Below are positions 48,905 through 58,399 of a stretch of 64,000 nt of DNA, piece after piece. The stretch is from Planctomycetota bacterium (GTDB lineage: Bacteria; Planctomycetota; Planctomycetia; Pirellulales; Thermoguttaceae): assembly GCA_029550925.1 (NCBI GenBank), contig JAKPGL010000032.1, positions 1-64,000 on the forward strand, in the 5' to 3' direction. Each line of letters opens with the position of its first letter. Position 1 is the stretch's first letter. Under the pieces are notes generated by a model. That model was not told the origin of the DNA, did not search any database, and saw nothing but the letters and a program-made list of their open reading frames with translations. The position numbers were made by a program, and so were the translations under genes.

Positions 48905-49711
48905 TCAAAAGGGTTTCCCGGAGCACATCCTATATAGAAATATCCCGGCGGCCACGCCCACGTTCAAGGAATCCATAGGATGGCGCATCGGGATCGTCAG
49001 TCGAACGTCGCAAAGTCGCTCGACATACGGCGGCAAGCCCTCAAACTCATTGCCCAGAAGCAAGGCGGCCCGCTGGGGCCAGGAAAACTCCTCCAGGGGT
49101 GTGGCCTCCGGATCGACAACCGCCGCCGCCCGAAGGACCTGCCAGCGGTCGCCTAACTGGCGAAGATCATGAACGAGATGTTCCGTCCTGGCCCACCGGA
49201 TGTGCAACACACCGCCCATCGAAAGACGAATCGACCGCCGAGAAAGCGGATCGACCGTTTGCGGTCCCAAAAGCACTACATCGACGCCTAGGGCCGTCGC
49301 ACTGCGAAAGATCAGGCCCAGGTTTTCCGGCTGGTTGATGGCCGGCAGGACCGCCAGGCGCAACGGCTGGGTTAAGGAAAATTGATCTAACACCTCCGCC
49401 CAGGTGGGCGTTTGCGCCGGTCGGCGTCCCAAGGCCAACACTCCCCGATGAAATGGATAGCCGACAATCTGTTGAATCAGTTCTTCTGAGGCCGCAAACA
49501 CCGGCGCCCGATCGGCGACGATCTGGGCCATCTCGTCGGCGTGTTCGTCGGCCGCCAAAACCGACTCCACCGGATACGAGCTATCCAGAAGCCGCAATGC
49601 GACCAGTTTGCCCTCGGCAAGGAAGATGTTCTCCCCCCGTAGGGTGCGATCCGGCAGGTTCCGATAGCCAGCAATCCGTGGATCGTCGAGCGATTCAATC
49701 CGCTGGATCAC
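48905..49711 (-). CDS. TrmH/SpoU-family RNA 2'-O-methyltransferase
   Basis: The 268-residue protein starts with GTG after GAGG. The N-terminal part resembles the substrate-binding domain of this family. The SPOUT domain has the three motifs: INQPENLGLIFRSATALGVD, LLLGNEFEGLPP and LTIPMRHPMDSLNVGVAAGI. It transfers a methyl group from SAM to a ribose in rRNA or tRNA; the target base is not evident. It follows the esterase gene by 63 bp and may share its transcript. Confidence 0.93.
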   Translation of the reverse strand: MIQRIESLDDPRIAGYRNLPDRTLRGENIFLAEGKLVALRLLDSSYPVESVLAADEHADEMAQIVADRAPVFAASEELIQQIVGYPFHRGVLALGRRPAQTPTWAEVLDQFSLTQPLRLAVLPAINQPENLGLIFRSATALGVDVVLLGPQTVDPLSRRSIRLSMGGVLHIRWARTEHLVHDLRQLGDRWQVLRAAAVVDPEATPLEEFSWPQRAALLLGNEFEGLPPYVERLCDVRLTIPMRHPMDSLNVGVAAGIFLYRMCSGKPF

Positions 49712-49774
49712 AGGCAGACCTCTGCAATATCTGGAAAGAGCCTTTGAAATGGCGGCAGAAGGGTTGATCGGGAA

Positions 49775-51022
49775 TTATGGTTTGGCCGGTGGTTGGGCCG
49801 AGGCGTCAGGCGCCGGCAAACCAAAGTACCGACATACAAAGCGGTAAATCTCCTTCCGAACCGGTTCCGGAAAATCATGGCCGCAGTCCGGATGATAGGC
49901 GATCAGATGCTCTGTCGCCCGGTAGAGTTGGTAAATCTTGCTGGCCTCGGCCATGACTTTTTTGACGCCGCCGACGTCGAAGTTATCGTCATGGAGCGGA
50001 GAATTGGTCAAAAACGGCCGGGGGGCCAGGGCGCCGATCAATTCATAGTAATCAAACGGCACCCGATCCGGATCTTTGCCAAATCGGGAACCAATCAGAG
50101 GCATATATCGGTCTTGGACATAGCCATCCAATCGTCCGCCGTAATAATCATGAAAAGGTGTGAATCCGCAACTGGACACAATCACTTTGAGCCGGGGTTC
50201 AAACACCGCGGTATAGATGGCGTTATGCCCGCCCAGGGAATGGCCGATGCAACCGATCCGCTTCGGGTCCACCTCAGGCCGGGCCTCCAAGAGATCCACC
50301 GCACGGATATTGTTCCAGATGGCTTTCATCGTGCCGCTTGCATAGTGGGCCCCCTGGGTGTGGAAGTTATAGGGATATTCGCCAAACGAAGGATAGTCCG
50401 GCGCTAGACACACAAACCCAAGCTGGGCCAACTCATGGGCGTAGTGGAGCGACGGGGAACCGCCCAGGCCGACCGGCTCGTCCTTGCCGATCGGTATCGT
50501 CTGGTGCAGACAGAGCATGGCGGCGGTTCGGCCCCCCAGGTTTTTGGGGATCAGAAGCCAAGCCGGGACCCGGTCGCCTGGCTCCGGCTGATAAGTCAGT
50601 TTAATTCGCCGATACTGCGGCGTTTCCTCGGTTTTCAGCATCTGGACATCCAACGGGGTTTGGCGGAACTTCTCCGGCAGCGGCCCGGTTGCTTCCTGAA
50701 ACCCTTGCAAGATGTCGGCCCGACGCCGTTGCCAATCTTCCGGCGTGCGGACGGGGTGTTCTCGGCCTTGGGCGTCCCAATAGATGAGCAAATTTTTATG
50801 ATCTTTCTTCAGGACCGGTTTTTCGGGTTTGCGGCCTTCGGAAGGCTCGGACTTTGGTTCGTCCTTTTCGACGGCGACCTCCAGAGCCAAGCCCCAACCC
50901 GACGTACACCCAGACGGCGGCCAAAGCGTCCAGCCGCCGTCTGGCCGGCCAAGCCAAACCATTCCTGCCAGGCAACCGCCCCACCATAACCAGCACCAAC
51001 GCCGACCAAAGGGTGCTTTCAT
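49775..51022 (-). CDS. Exported alpha/beta-hydrolase (dienelactone/acetylxylan-esterase-like)
   Basis: The 415-residue protein starts at MKAPFGRRWCWLWWGG, with CAGGAGCATCTCG upstream. A hydrophobic leader is followed by a charged linker. The hydrolase core has the nucleophile elbow GHSLGGHN, and candidate Asp (SPLHDDNFDV) and His (YHPDCGHDFP) complete the triad. LICLHQT-like (AAMLCLHQTIPIGKDEP) and FVCLAPDYPSFGE blocks are typical of planctomycete acetylxylan-esterase-like proteins. The substrate is unknown. Confidence 0.88.
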   Translation of the reverse strand: MKAPFGRRWCWLWWGGCLAGMVWLGRPDGGWTLWPPSGCTSGWGLALEVAVEKDEPKSEPSEGRKPEKPVLKKDHKNLLIYWDAQGREHPVRTPEDWQRRRADILQGFQEATGPLPEKFRQTPLDVQMLKTEETPQYRRIKLTYQPEPGDRVPAWLLIPKNLGGRTAAMLCLHQTIPIGKDEPVGLGGSPSLHYAHELAQLGFVCLAPDYPSFGEYPYNFHTQGAHYASGTMKAIWNNIRAVDLLEARPEVDPKRIGCIGHSLGGHNAIYTAVFEPRLKVIVSSCGFTPFHDYYGGRLDGYVQDRYMPLIGSRFGKDPDRVPFDYYELIGALAPRPFLTNSPLHDDNFDVGGVKKVMAEASKIYQLYRATEHLIAYHPDCGHDFPEPVRKEIYRFVCRYFGLPAPDASAQPPAKP

Positions 51023-51071
51023 CCGAGATGCTCCTGAGCATGGTCTGAGAAGCTTGATTACGCCCACCATT

Positions 51072-51269
51072 TTACCTGCACGACCACCAGGCCAAAAGAC
51101 TCAGCAGGATGATCCAACCGGCCAATAGGGCCGCCGTGAGCCAAAGAAACAGCCGTTGGCCTGCCGTCGGGGGCGAAGCGGCCTGGCAAGACGTCTGGGG
51201 CATGGTCCCGGCGGGCTTTTCAAAGCCGCTGCGGGAACCTTTGTTCTCCGAACGTGCGGAACGGGACAT
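51072..51269 (-). CDS. Small C-terminally anchored membrane protein
   Basis: The 65-residue protein starts after AGGAAAAGGGTGTTGCC. Residues 1-38 are polar, and residues about 40-62 form one membrane helix (LFLWLTAALLAGWIILLSLL). It sits between the Minf_1886 gene (51 bp upstream) and the esterase gene (49 bp downstream) on the same strand, so a shared transcript is likely. No family is recognised. Confidence 0.62.
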   Translation of the reverse strand: MSRSARSENKGSRSGFEKPAGTMPQTSCQAASPPTAGQRLFLWLTAALLAGWIILLSLLAWWSCR

Positions 51270-51320
51270 GGCAACACCCTTTTCCTACTGTTTGCCGACG
51301 GCTTTCGCCGGTTCCAGAAC

Positions 51321-51791
51321 CTATGCGGCGCCGGAGCTGTGGGCGTCTTGCAGTTGAATGCGGAACTGATCGACAAAGGCGGTCTGAAAATCATAGACAT
51401 TATCAAAGTCTTCGATCCGATCCTCTGGAGTTTTCCGCATCTGGCCGATTTTAATCAAATTGAACACGATCTCTCCGAAATCCCGCGTGGTAGAAACGCC
51501 CCAACTGTTCAGCACCGTCTTGGCCATATAGCCGTATTGCCGCAACGCATATTGCCGGATCGCTTCGCACAGCTCCTGGCCGGTTACATGGCGGCCCACC
51601 GGACTTTCTGTTTCTCCAGGGTTGCCTTCTCCGGCATCGCCGGCGGGAATCGGTTCACTGGGGGCTTCCCGGCCCATCCGAAGTTTCTCCTGGGCAAAAT
51701 GTAACGCCTCGAACACAAACAAATACGCATCCAGTTTGTACCGTTTGTCTTCTTGGACCAATTGGGCAATCGCTCGCAACGGATCAAACAT
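51321..51791 (-). CDS. Minf_1886-family protein
   Basis: The 156-residue protein matches the conserved planctomycete/verrucomicrobial family (TIGR04138-like): an N-terminal helix pair YKLDAYLFVFEALHFAQEKL, then HVTGQELCEAIRQYALRQYG and WGVSTTRDFGEIVFNLIKIG. A Gly/Pro-rich insert lies between. Function is unknown. It follows the RicT gene by 122 bp. Confidence 0.88.
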   Translation of the reverse strand: MFDPLRAIAQLVQEDKRYKLDAYLFVFEALHFAQEKLRMGREAPSEPIPAGDAGEGNPGETESPVGRHVTGQELCEAIRQYALRQYGYMAKTVLNSWGVSTTRDFGEIVFNLIKIGQMRKTPEDRIEDFDNVYDFQTAFVDQFRIQLQDAHSSGAA

Positions 51792-51913
51792 AGCAGTAAA
51801 ACAGAACGCAGAAATTATAAGGTAACATGGTCTATTCTTAACATTTTAGCCGTGCGGAGGAATCCGCCCCGCAATCGACTTTCCGTGGACCGGGGACCAG
51901 AACCTCCCGGGGC

Positions 51914-52759
51914 TTACTCCGGTAAGAGTTCCTCCGGGGCTTCCGGCGTCCGGCTTTCGACCAGCACGGTGATTTCTTCTGGCGTGAAATGCCGTTGCAC
52001 CCCATCGTCGGTTTCCACCAGGACCCGACGCGGCAGAATTTCTACGCCGATCACCCGGCCCGGTCCAGAAGGAGTGCTCACCTGAGACCCGATCGTCGGC
52101 AATTGCTGAAGGATTTCGTCGTAGATCGGATATTCGTACCGAAGACAACATTTCAATCGGCCGCATCGGCCGGAGATTTTCGTTGGGTCCAAGGTGGATT
52201 TCTGGACCTTCGCCATTTTCATCGACACCGGCGGCATGACCGCCAAATGGGTATTGCAACAGACCGGGCAACCGCAATCGCCGTAATCGGCCAGCAGCTT
52301 CGCTTCGTCCCGCACGCCGATCTGACGCATTTCGATCCGGGTCTTGAACTCGGCGGCCAACTGGCGAACCAATTCACGAAAATCTACCCGAGCGTCGGCC
52401 AAATAATAGACAATGATCCGCTCGCCGCCGAAGATATGCTCTACATCCACCAGTTTCATCTGCAGGCCCAGTTGATCCACGTACCGCTGGCAGATTTCGA
52501 GTTCCTCTTGTTCGTGGGCGTGGATACGACGAAGCTCGTTGGCGTCTTCAGCGGTCATGATGCGAAGGATTTGGCCTTGGGGCGCAGAAGCCAACTGGGA
52601 CCGAATGGCTTCGTCCGCCTCCCGGAGGATTTGGCCCACCTCCAAACCCCGTTCCGTACACAGGATCACCTTATCTCCTCGGGCGAATCGGCTATTGTCC
52701 GGCCCGCTAAACAGGCCCAAAAACCGCATCGCCCCAAACCGCACCACGTAACTAGCCAT
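51914..52759 (-). CDS. PSP1-domain protein (RicT/YaaT family)
   Basis: The 281-residue protein has the PSP1 C-terminal domain with its cysteine set: C162, C164, C167, C168 and C199, C204, C205. The typical block is PVSMKMAKVQKSTLDPTKIS, followed by GRCGRLKCCLRYEYP. In Bacillus, RicT joins RicA and RicF in an Fe-S complex that aids RNA maturation by RNase Y. No ricA or ricF is visible here. The ribosome site is AAGG. Motifs like the P2 ends occur on both sides (51839-51852 and 52981-52994). Confidence 0.92.
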   Translation of the reverse strand: MASYVVRFGAMRFLGLFSGPDNSRFARGDKVILCTERGLEVGQILREADEAIRSQLASAPQGQILRIMTAEDANELRRIHAHEQEELEICQRYVDQLGLQMKLVDVEHIFGGERIIVYYLADARVDFRELVRQLAAEFKTRIEMRQIGVRDEAKLLADYGDCGCPVCCNTHLAVMPPVSMKMAKVQKSTLDPTKISGRCGRLKCCLRYEYPIYDEILQQLPTIGSQVSTPSGPGRVIGVEILPRRVLVETDDGVQRHFTPEEITVLVESRTPEAPEELLPE

Positions 52760-53304
52760 ACCGCAGCCTTCGCAAAACCGAAATACCTCCGCCGAACAGC
52801 GAAACCTGTTCCCGCTCCGACGGCAGACGAACAGAGCAACCCGTCCTCCCTACAAAAGCAAAGACCCAGTTTTTACACCGTTCCGCTATTCTGGTTTCCC
52901 GCCGATGCGGGAACAAGCCTGGACCACCCCGTATGCAGCAGTAACATCCCTCTGCACCATCCGGGTGGGATACTTCTCCGGGCTGAAATGTTACCGCAAA
53001 CGATAGAATATAGCCCTTTTGGTTCTTTTTGCGAAGTAAAAGAGCAAAAGAACTTGGCAAAATAGGCCAAACAGGAAAGATAGACAAACACAATCAAACC
53101 CCAAAGGTTCCATTCCCTCTAAAGTTCGCAGAACTTCCCGCAACACTGAGGTGCAACATGCTCCCCAGAAGGGGCAAAAAGAAGGTTAAATGCCCTCCCC
53201 TTGGGCCAAGTCGTTCTTCGTAGTCTTTACTCCGAGGGAGGCTGGGCCAGAAGGCCCACCAAGGGGGGGAATGTCTTCTACCTATCTCTTGGAAGGGCTG
53301 CTCT
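52760..53304. other. Intergenic region with possible P2 relic
   Basis: The 545-bp gap has a TTCCCGC/GCGGGAA hairpin (52896-52913) and GGCTGAAATGTTAC (52981-52994), which matches a P2 terminus. Together they may be a decayed copy. No gene is supported. Confidence 0.35.
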
Positions 53305-53991
53305 CTATTTCAAATAATCGGCCTGGATTTGGTAGAGCAAACCGGGTTCTTTATCCTCCGGGGAACGGATATGGAAGATGCCGCCTACGCCGCATCGGCG
53401 GTTGGTAAACCGGGTCTTCAGCCCATGAACGAGTTTCACATCCACAAGTTCGGTCGGTTTGAGTTTGGGCATACAGAACTGACAATGGGTAAGTGTGGGC
53501 ACCAGGGTAAACCGTTCGATGCCTATCGTCTGCCGACCTGGATACATATAGCCTCGGATGAATACTCGTTTGCCTTCCAATTCTTTGGCCGACGGCGGAG
53601 GGTCGTCTGCTGCAGCGCCGGGCAGAGGTTTCAACATATCATAACTGATCAGATAATAGCCGGGCGGAGCGGCCACAAAATAAAGATACCCATGCCAAAC
53701 CAAACACACGGCGCCCAGGACAGCAGACAATCCCATTCCCACCTTGGCCGCTATGGCGCCGGTCAATTCGTCGGGGAATCGGTCGATCCGCGTAAGCGCC
53801 GCCAGCCCCAAACCGATTCCCAGCATAGGCAAGATCAAGAGCCATTCAAAATAGGCGCCCAACCAAGCCAATGCGCCGCAAACGAGGCTTCCGACGGCCA
53901 ACGCGGAGACGCGTCGATAGGGGCGGGCCGCCTCGAGACTTTCGGCCTCTTGGTCCAGATAACCGATTTCTGCGTCTGTCAATGGATCCAT
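53305..53991 (-). CDS. Membrane protein with DUF3299-like C-terminal domain
   Basis: The 228-residue protein has three hydrophobic helices in its N-terminal half (ALAVGSLVCGALAWLGAYFE, LLILPMLGIGLGLAALTRI and VGMGLSAVLGAVCLVWHGYL). A soluble domain follows with KRVFIRGYMYPGRQTIGIER, then FTLVPTLTHCQFCMPKLKPT, the pattern of DUF3299. Its start is 73 bp after the ABC permease stop, so it is the third gene of that operon. DUF3299 genes stand beside LolD/FtsX-like ABC genes in other bacteria too, where metal (zinc) uptake has been proposed. Metal use here is only an inference. Confidence 0.75.
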   Translation of the reverse strand: MDPLTDAEIGYLDQEAESLEAARPYRRVSALAVGSLVCGALAWLGAYFEWLLILPMLGIGLGLAALTRIDRFPDELTGAIAAKVGMGLSAVLGAVCLVWHGYLYFVAAPPGYYLISYDMLKPLPGAAADDPPPSAKELEGKRVFIRGYMYPGRQTIGIERFTLVPTLTHCQFCMPKLKPTELVDVKLVHGLKTRFTNRRCGVGGIFHIRSPEDKEPGLLYQIQADYLK

Positions 53992-54064
53992 CAGGCTTTC
54001 GCACCCTTGTCGATAGACTGTTTCGGCCCCTCCAGGAGGGCGCCGATAGGGAAGAAAGGTCTTT

Positions 54065-55363
54065 CTACGGGGAGGCGGCCAGGGCCTTGGCCACGTCGGT
54101 CCGATAGGCCGCCGCCGCTGGCAAATAGCCCACGATCGAAGCCAGGATCACCAGTCCGGGAATCAACACCAATTCGCTTACCTGAAACTGCAACGCACTG
54201 ATCTGCACCCCGGTATGTTCGGTAATGATAGGCCCCAGGAGGCCGACCAGTCCATGAGACAATAGCACGCCCACCGCCCCGCCGCCCAAGGAAAGCAAGA
54301 TCGACTCCAGCAGGATGACCATCATCACGGTCAGTCGGCTGGCGCCCAAGGCCCGCATGACGGCGATGTCATGTTTACGTTCATTCATGGAGTTATAAAT
54401 GCTCACCAGGATTCCCACCCCCGCCACCACCACCACCAACACCGCCAAAATCAGCAGCACCAACTGGACATTGCCGATAATGCCTTCCAGCAGTTTGGTT
54501 ACTTCCACGGAAGGATGCACCGCCTGAAACACCTGCACCCCGCCGATCCGATAGTCCTCGATCAGTCGGGGAATCGCCGCATTCAAGGTCGGGTCCGATT
54601 CGTCCAGACGCACAAGCACCGCGGAGACAAACCGGCGGCTGGCCTCTGTTTGTTCCTCGGAGGGCGTATCCTTCGAGGGGTGTTCGTGCATCTGCCAGAA
54701 GCCTTCGATATTGACGAAGATGGCCCGGTCGTTGGGAGTGCCGGTCGGGGCGAAAATACCCACCACGGTAAATGGATGATGCTCTTCGGGGCATTCTTCC
54801 TCTTCTACGCCGCGGGTGTGGCGCGGCTGAAACTGATCGCCCAGTTTGAGATTGGCGGCCTTGGCGGCGGCCGGTCCTACCACCGCCTCCCAGATATTGC
54901 GGGTTTCCATGTTTCGGCCTTGGCCGCCCCACTGAGTAAACTGGTAATGCTCCCCTTCCATGAACGAAAGTTCAAAGAACTCCGGCGTCGTGCCCACCAA
55001 AGGAAACCCCAAATAGCTGCCCCCCATGCAGACCGGAATGGCCGCCTTAAACGGCGGCGATACTCGACCGTCCGGAAGCTGAAACCGATGGGAAATCAAC
55101 TCCACATAGTGCTCATGGGGAATCTTCCCCGCCGGATCGCCCAGATAATAGACCGTATTGAGCACCAGTTGCAGGGGGCTGCCTTTAGGCCCAACCACCA
55201 AATCGTACCCCTGTGCCCCACGCCGAAAACTCCGATCAATCACCCCATGAATCACCAGCACCGCCGCCACTAGCGCCACCCCCAACGCCATCGACAACCC
55301 CGTCAGCGCAGACGCCAACGAACGCTGCTGGATGTTCCGCCATGCAATCAGCCACAAACTCAT
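54065..55363 (-). CDS. FtsX/MacB-type ABC transporter permease
   Basis: The 432-residue protein has an N-terminal helix (ALTGLSMALGVALVAAVLVI), a periplasmic MacB-type domain of about 230 residues, then three C-terminal helices: VLLILAVLVVVVAGVGILVS, VVMVILLESILLSLGGGAVG and VLIPGLVILASIVGYLPAAA. ALGASRLTVMMVILLE is the typical coupling segment. Such permeases act by pushing on envelope partners and need not move the substrate through the membrane. It lies 159 bp after the ATPase gene. Confidence 0.92.
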   Translation of the reverse strand: MSLWLIAWRNIQQRSLASALTGLSMALGVALVAAVLVIHGVIDRSFRRGAQGYDLVVGPKGSPLQLVLNTVYYLGDPAGKIPHEHYVELISHRFQLPDGRVSPPFKAAIPVCMGGSYLGFPLVGTTPEFFELSFMEGEHYQFTQWGGQGRNMETRNIWEAVVGPAAAKAANLKLGDQFQPRHTRGVEEEECPEEHHPFTVVGIFAPTGTPNDRAIFVNIEGFWQMHEHPSKDTPSEEQTEASRRFVSAVLVRLDESDPTLNAAIPRLIEDYRIGGVQVFQAVHPSVEVTKLLEGIIGNVQLVLLILAVLVVVVAGVGILVSIYNSMNERKHDIAVMRALGASRLTVMMVILLESILLSLGGGAVGVLLSHGLVGLLGPIITEHTGVQISALQFQVSELVLIPGLVILASIVGYLPAAAAYRTDVAKALAASP

Positions 55364-55522
55364 CCGCCATTCTCCTTCCGATCAATCCGGCCGCCTAGCA
55401 GGCTGAACCAAAGCGGTTCGGTTCTGCCAAAGAAAAACTCCGGTTGCCTTGTTTGGGTTGAAAAAAACTCCTGCAACGTCTGGCGTGTTACGCCGGGCCG
55501 ACCTCTCCAAGGCCGGCGGGAT

Positions 55523-56227
55523 TTAGGCCTCCGCGGCGGCCCCGTTAGGCTTGGTCGGCTTTTTGAGCACCAGATTGAAATCCTCCAGCCGATCCACACG
55601 CGGAAATTGCCGGGCCACGTCCATATTGTGGGTTACCAGCAGCAGGGCCACCTTCTCTTCTTGGCAGGTCTGCCGCAATAGATCGACGATTTGCTGCTGA
55701 TGGCCTGCATCGACGTTGGCGGTCGGTTCGTCGGCCAGGATCAGCGAAGGCCGATTCGCCAACGCTCGGGCCACCGAAACCCGCTGCTGTTCCCCCACCG
55801 ACAAGGCCGTCGGCTTATGGTGCAACCGATGCCCCAGACCAACCCGTTCCAAAAGCTGCTTGGCCCGCGCCCGATCCACCCGCCCACGAGCAAACCGCAT
55901 CCCCAACATCACATTCTCCAGGGCCGTAAAACCGGGCAATAAATTGAACGTCTGAAACACATATCCAATCGTCTCCGCTCGAAACCGATCCGACTCCGCC
56001 TCGCTCATCAGGGTAATGTCCCAACCATTGACCTTCACATGGCCCGAGTCGGGACGACTGATCCCGGCAATGACGTGCAGCAGCGTCGTTTTGCCGCACC
56101 CGCTGGGACCCACCAACACCATCTGTTCCCCCGGCCCTAGCTCAAACCACGGAATATCCAAAATCGGCAGCGGCGAGCCGTCCGGCTCCAGGAACGACTT
56201 TTTCACCTCTTTGAGTTGAAGAACCAT
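55523..56227 (-). CDS. LolD/MacB-type ABC transporter ATP-binding protein
   Basis: The 234-residue ATPase has Walker A GPSGCGKTT, the Q-loop in VFQTFNLLPGF, the signature LSVGEQQRVSVARAL, Walker B LILADEPTANVD and the switch His in VTHNMD. ATG 56227 follows GGGGAACATT; a TTG at 56239 is less likely. It is the first gene of a three-gene operon with an FtsX-type permease and a DUF3299-like protein. Confidence 0.94.
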   Translation of the reverse strand: MVLQLKEVKKSFLEPDGSPLPILDIPWFELGPGEQMVLVGPSGCGKTTLLHVIAGISRPDSGHVKVNGWDITLMSEAESDRFRAETIGYVFQTFNLLPGFTALENVMLGMRFARGRVDRARAKQLLERVGLGHRLHHKPTALSVGEQQRVSVARALANRPSLILADEPTANVDAGHQQQIVDLLRQTCQEEKVALLLVTHNMDVARQFPRVDRLEDFNLVLKKPTKPNGAAAEA

Positions 56228-56787
56228 AATGTTCCCCAAAAAAGACTAGTCGGAAATCAATGCGACTTCTGCCCACCCCTTGCCGTAAACGAAACCACCC
56301 AAATAATGGTCTGCACCCCCCCTTAAATGTGTACTTCAAGCCCTCCCCACCGAAAAAGGGCATATCATTTACGGAATTTGTCTTCCTGAAGTTCGATTTT
56401 CCCTCGAAAAGTTTTTAGAGCCTCTAATACAATGCACTTTCCCACCGATCCCACCCAAAATGTGTACGAGCACCCCGTTGCGGCTTCGATTTTATCAGAG
56501 GTTCCCACTCCAAACAGGGGGAGGTAAACACCACTCAATAGTGGTCTCCCGAAAATGGCGCAGAGTTCGTCGGCCCCTGTTTCTCCCTGATTTTCCGGAC
56601 GGGGGCGATCCCCTTGAGCAATGGGGTTCCTCCGGGAGGCAAGAAAACTTCCATCGACCTAAACGACCGGAATTGATACAATCCGGCGATGCTTTTATTC
56701 CCGGCCTGAGTGGCGCGTCGGTTTTTCCAAAGCAATCGTTTCGGAAAATCTCGCCCGTTGGTCTTTTTCATCCATAAGGGGACATGG
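56228..56787. other. Divergent intergenic region before hldE
   Basis: The 560-bp gap separates the ABC operon and hldE. No gene is supported. An AGAGCCTCTAA sequence near 56414 resembles the ends of P3 elements. AAGGGG stands before the hldE start. Confidence 0.4.
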
Positions 56788-58284
56788 ATGTCCATGAGTT
56801 TAGCAGAACTGCTTTGCCAGCAGCGTCGGCCCCGGCTATTGGTCGTGGGCGATCTGATGTTGGACCGATACACCTGGGCGGATTGCACCCGGATCAGCCC
56901 AGAAGCGCCGGTCCCGGTACTTCAGACCGGGCGGCGGGAGAATCGACTGGGTGGGGCGGGCAGTGTGGCGGCCATGGCCGCTCGGTTGGACGCCGAGGTC
57001 TGTTTGGCCGCCGTGGTGGGGGCCGATTCGGCCGGTCGCCGACTGCTTCGCCTTCTGCAACAAGCCCAGATCGACGCTCAGTCGGTTTTGTGTTTGCCCG
57101 ATCGCCGAACCACCGTCAAACATCGTCTCCTGGGCCGATCCCAAGGTCGAACGCCGCAGCAACTCCTTCGGCTGGACCGGGAAGAGAGTCGGCCGATCGA
57201 CGCCGCCGCGGCCAATCGGCTTTTGGAAGCGGTTTGGCAGCGGTTGGACTGGGCCGACTGTATCTTGCTAAGCGACTATGGCAAAGGGGTTTGTTCTGGG
57301 GCATTTGTCCCGCAGTTGGTCGCCATTGCCCGGTCGGCGGGGACGCCGGTCTTGGCGGACCCTGCCCGCTCGGCCGATTATCGCCGGTATGCCGGCTGTA
57401 GGTGTTTGTTACCCAATCGGGTAGAGGCAGGCTTGGCCCTGGGGATGAAGATTGCCGCGGTGCAGGATGGACTAACGGCGGCCAAACGGCTGCTGGATTT
57501 CGGCGTGCAATCGGCGGCGGTCAAAATGGACCGGGACGGCATTGTCTGGACGGATGGCCAGCAGGAGGCCCGCCACTTTCCTGCTCGGCCCAGAGAGGTC
57601 CATGACGTAACCGGCGCGGGCGATATGGTGTTGGCCGCCCTCGGATATGCGATTGCTTCCGGCGCCGATTGGCCGACCGCCCTGGAACTGGCCAACCTGG
57701 CCGCCGGGTTGGAAGTGGCCCGCATCGGCTGTACGCCTATCCATCGAACCGAATTGCGAACCGAACTCGTCCGCCTCGGAGGAATCGAAGCCAGCCGGGC
57801 CAAAATCCTCCCCTTGGAACTCCTGCTGAGCGAATTGGCCTACTGGCGGGCCAAAGGCCGACGGATCGTACTGACCAACGGTTGTTTCGACCTCCTCCAT
57901 CCGGGCCATCTCTCCACGTTAGAGTTTGCCAAACAGGCGGGAGACGTTTTGGTGGCGGCGGTAAACACCGATCGAAGCGTCCGGGAACTGAAAGGCCCCA
58001 GCCGACCCATCCTCCCCCAAGACGACCGGGCGCGAATGCTGGCCGCCTTGGCTTGCGTGGATTACGTGGTGCTTTTTGACTCGGCCAGCGTCCTGCCGGT
58101 GATCCAACGGATCCGACCAGACGTACTGGTCAAAGGAGGCAAAGAGGGACTGGCTGGCGTGGTCGGTCGGGAGTTCGTCTTAAGCTATGGCGGCCAGGTG
58201 CTGCTTGCCCCCGCCGCCGCCGACTATTCCACCACCGCTCTTATTGATCAGGTCGCTTCCAAGGCCAAGACGCCTACCGCCTGA
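56788..58284 (+). CDS. hldE: Bifunctional heptose-7-phosphate kinase / heptose-1-phosphate adenylyltransferase
   Basis: The 498-residue enzyme makes ADP-heptose for lipopolysaccharide. The N-terminal ribokinase-type kinase (about 1-330) has VVGDLMLDRYTW and DVTGAGDMVLAAL with catalytic D279. The C-terminal nucleotidyltransferase (about 355-498) has LTNGCFDLLHPGHLSTLEFA with the HxGH motif (H370-H373). The start is the Met of MSMSLAELLC, with AAGGGG upstream. Length is close to the family norm (about 475 residues). It stands alone here. Confidence 0.96.
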   Translation: MSMSLAELLCQQRRPRLLVVGDLMLDRYTWADCTRISPEAPVPVLQTGRRENRLGGAGSVAAMAARLDAEVCLAAVVGADSAGRRLLRLLQQAQIDAQSVLCLPDRRTTVKHRLLGRSQGRTPQQLLRLDREESRPIDAAAANRLLEAVWQRLDWADCILLSDYGKGVCSGAFVPQLVAIARSAGTPVLADPARSADYRRYAGCRCLLPNRVEAGLALGMKIAAVQDGLTAAKRLLDFGVQSAAVKMDRDGIVWTDGQQEARHFPARPREVHDVTGAGDMVLAALGYAIASGADWPTALELANLAAGLEVARIGCTPIHRTELRTELVRLGGIEASRAKILPLELLLSELAYWRAKGRRIVLTNGCFDLLHPGHLSTLEFAKQAGDVLVAAVNTDRSVRELKGPSRPILPQDDRARMLAALACVDYVVLFDSASVLPVIQRIRPDVLVKGGKEGLAGVVGREFVLSYGGQVLLAPAAADYSTTALIDQVASKAKTPTA

Positions 58285-58347
58285 GAAGGCGGAAAAGTTC
58301 GTTCCGCCCCTACCGTCGTCTGTCCCCGCGGCAAGTTGTTAACCAGG

Positions 58348-58369
58348 CCAGTCTAACAGACTAGGTTAC
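58348..58369 (+). repeat. Short palindromic repeat, family P5, unit 1
   Basis: CCAGTCTAACAGACTAGGTT forms a dyad (AGTCT/AGACT) and precedes AC. Confidence 0.6.
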
Positions 58370-58399
58370 GTACCCTCCTCTGTCCACACGGCGACCAAA

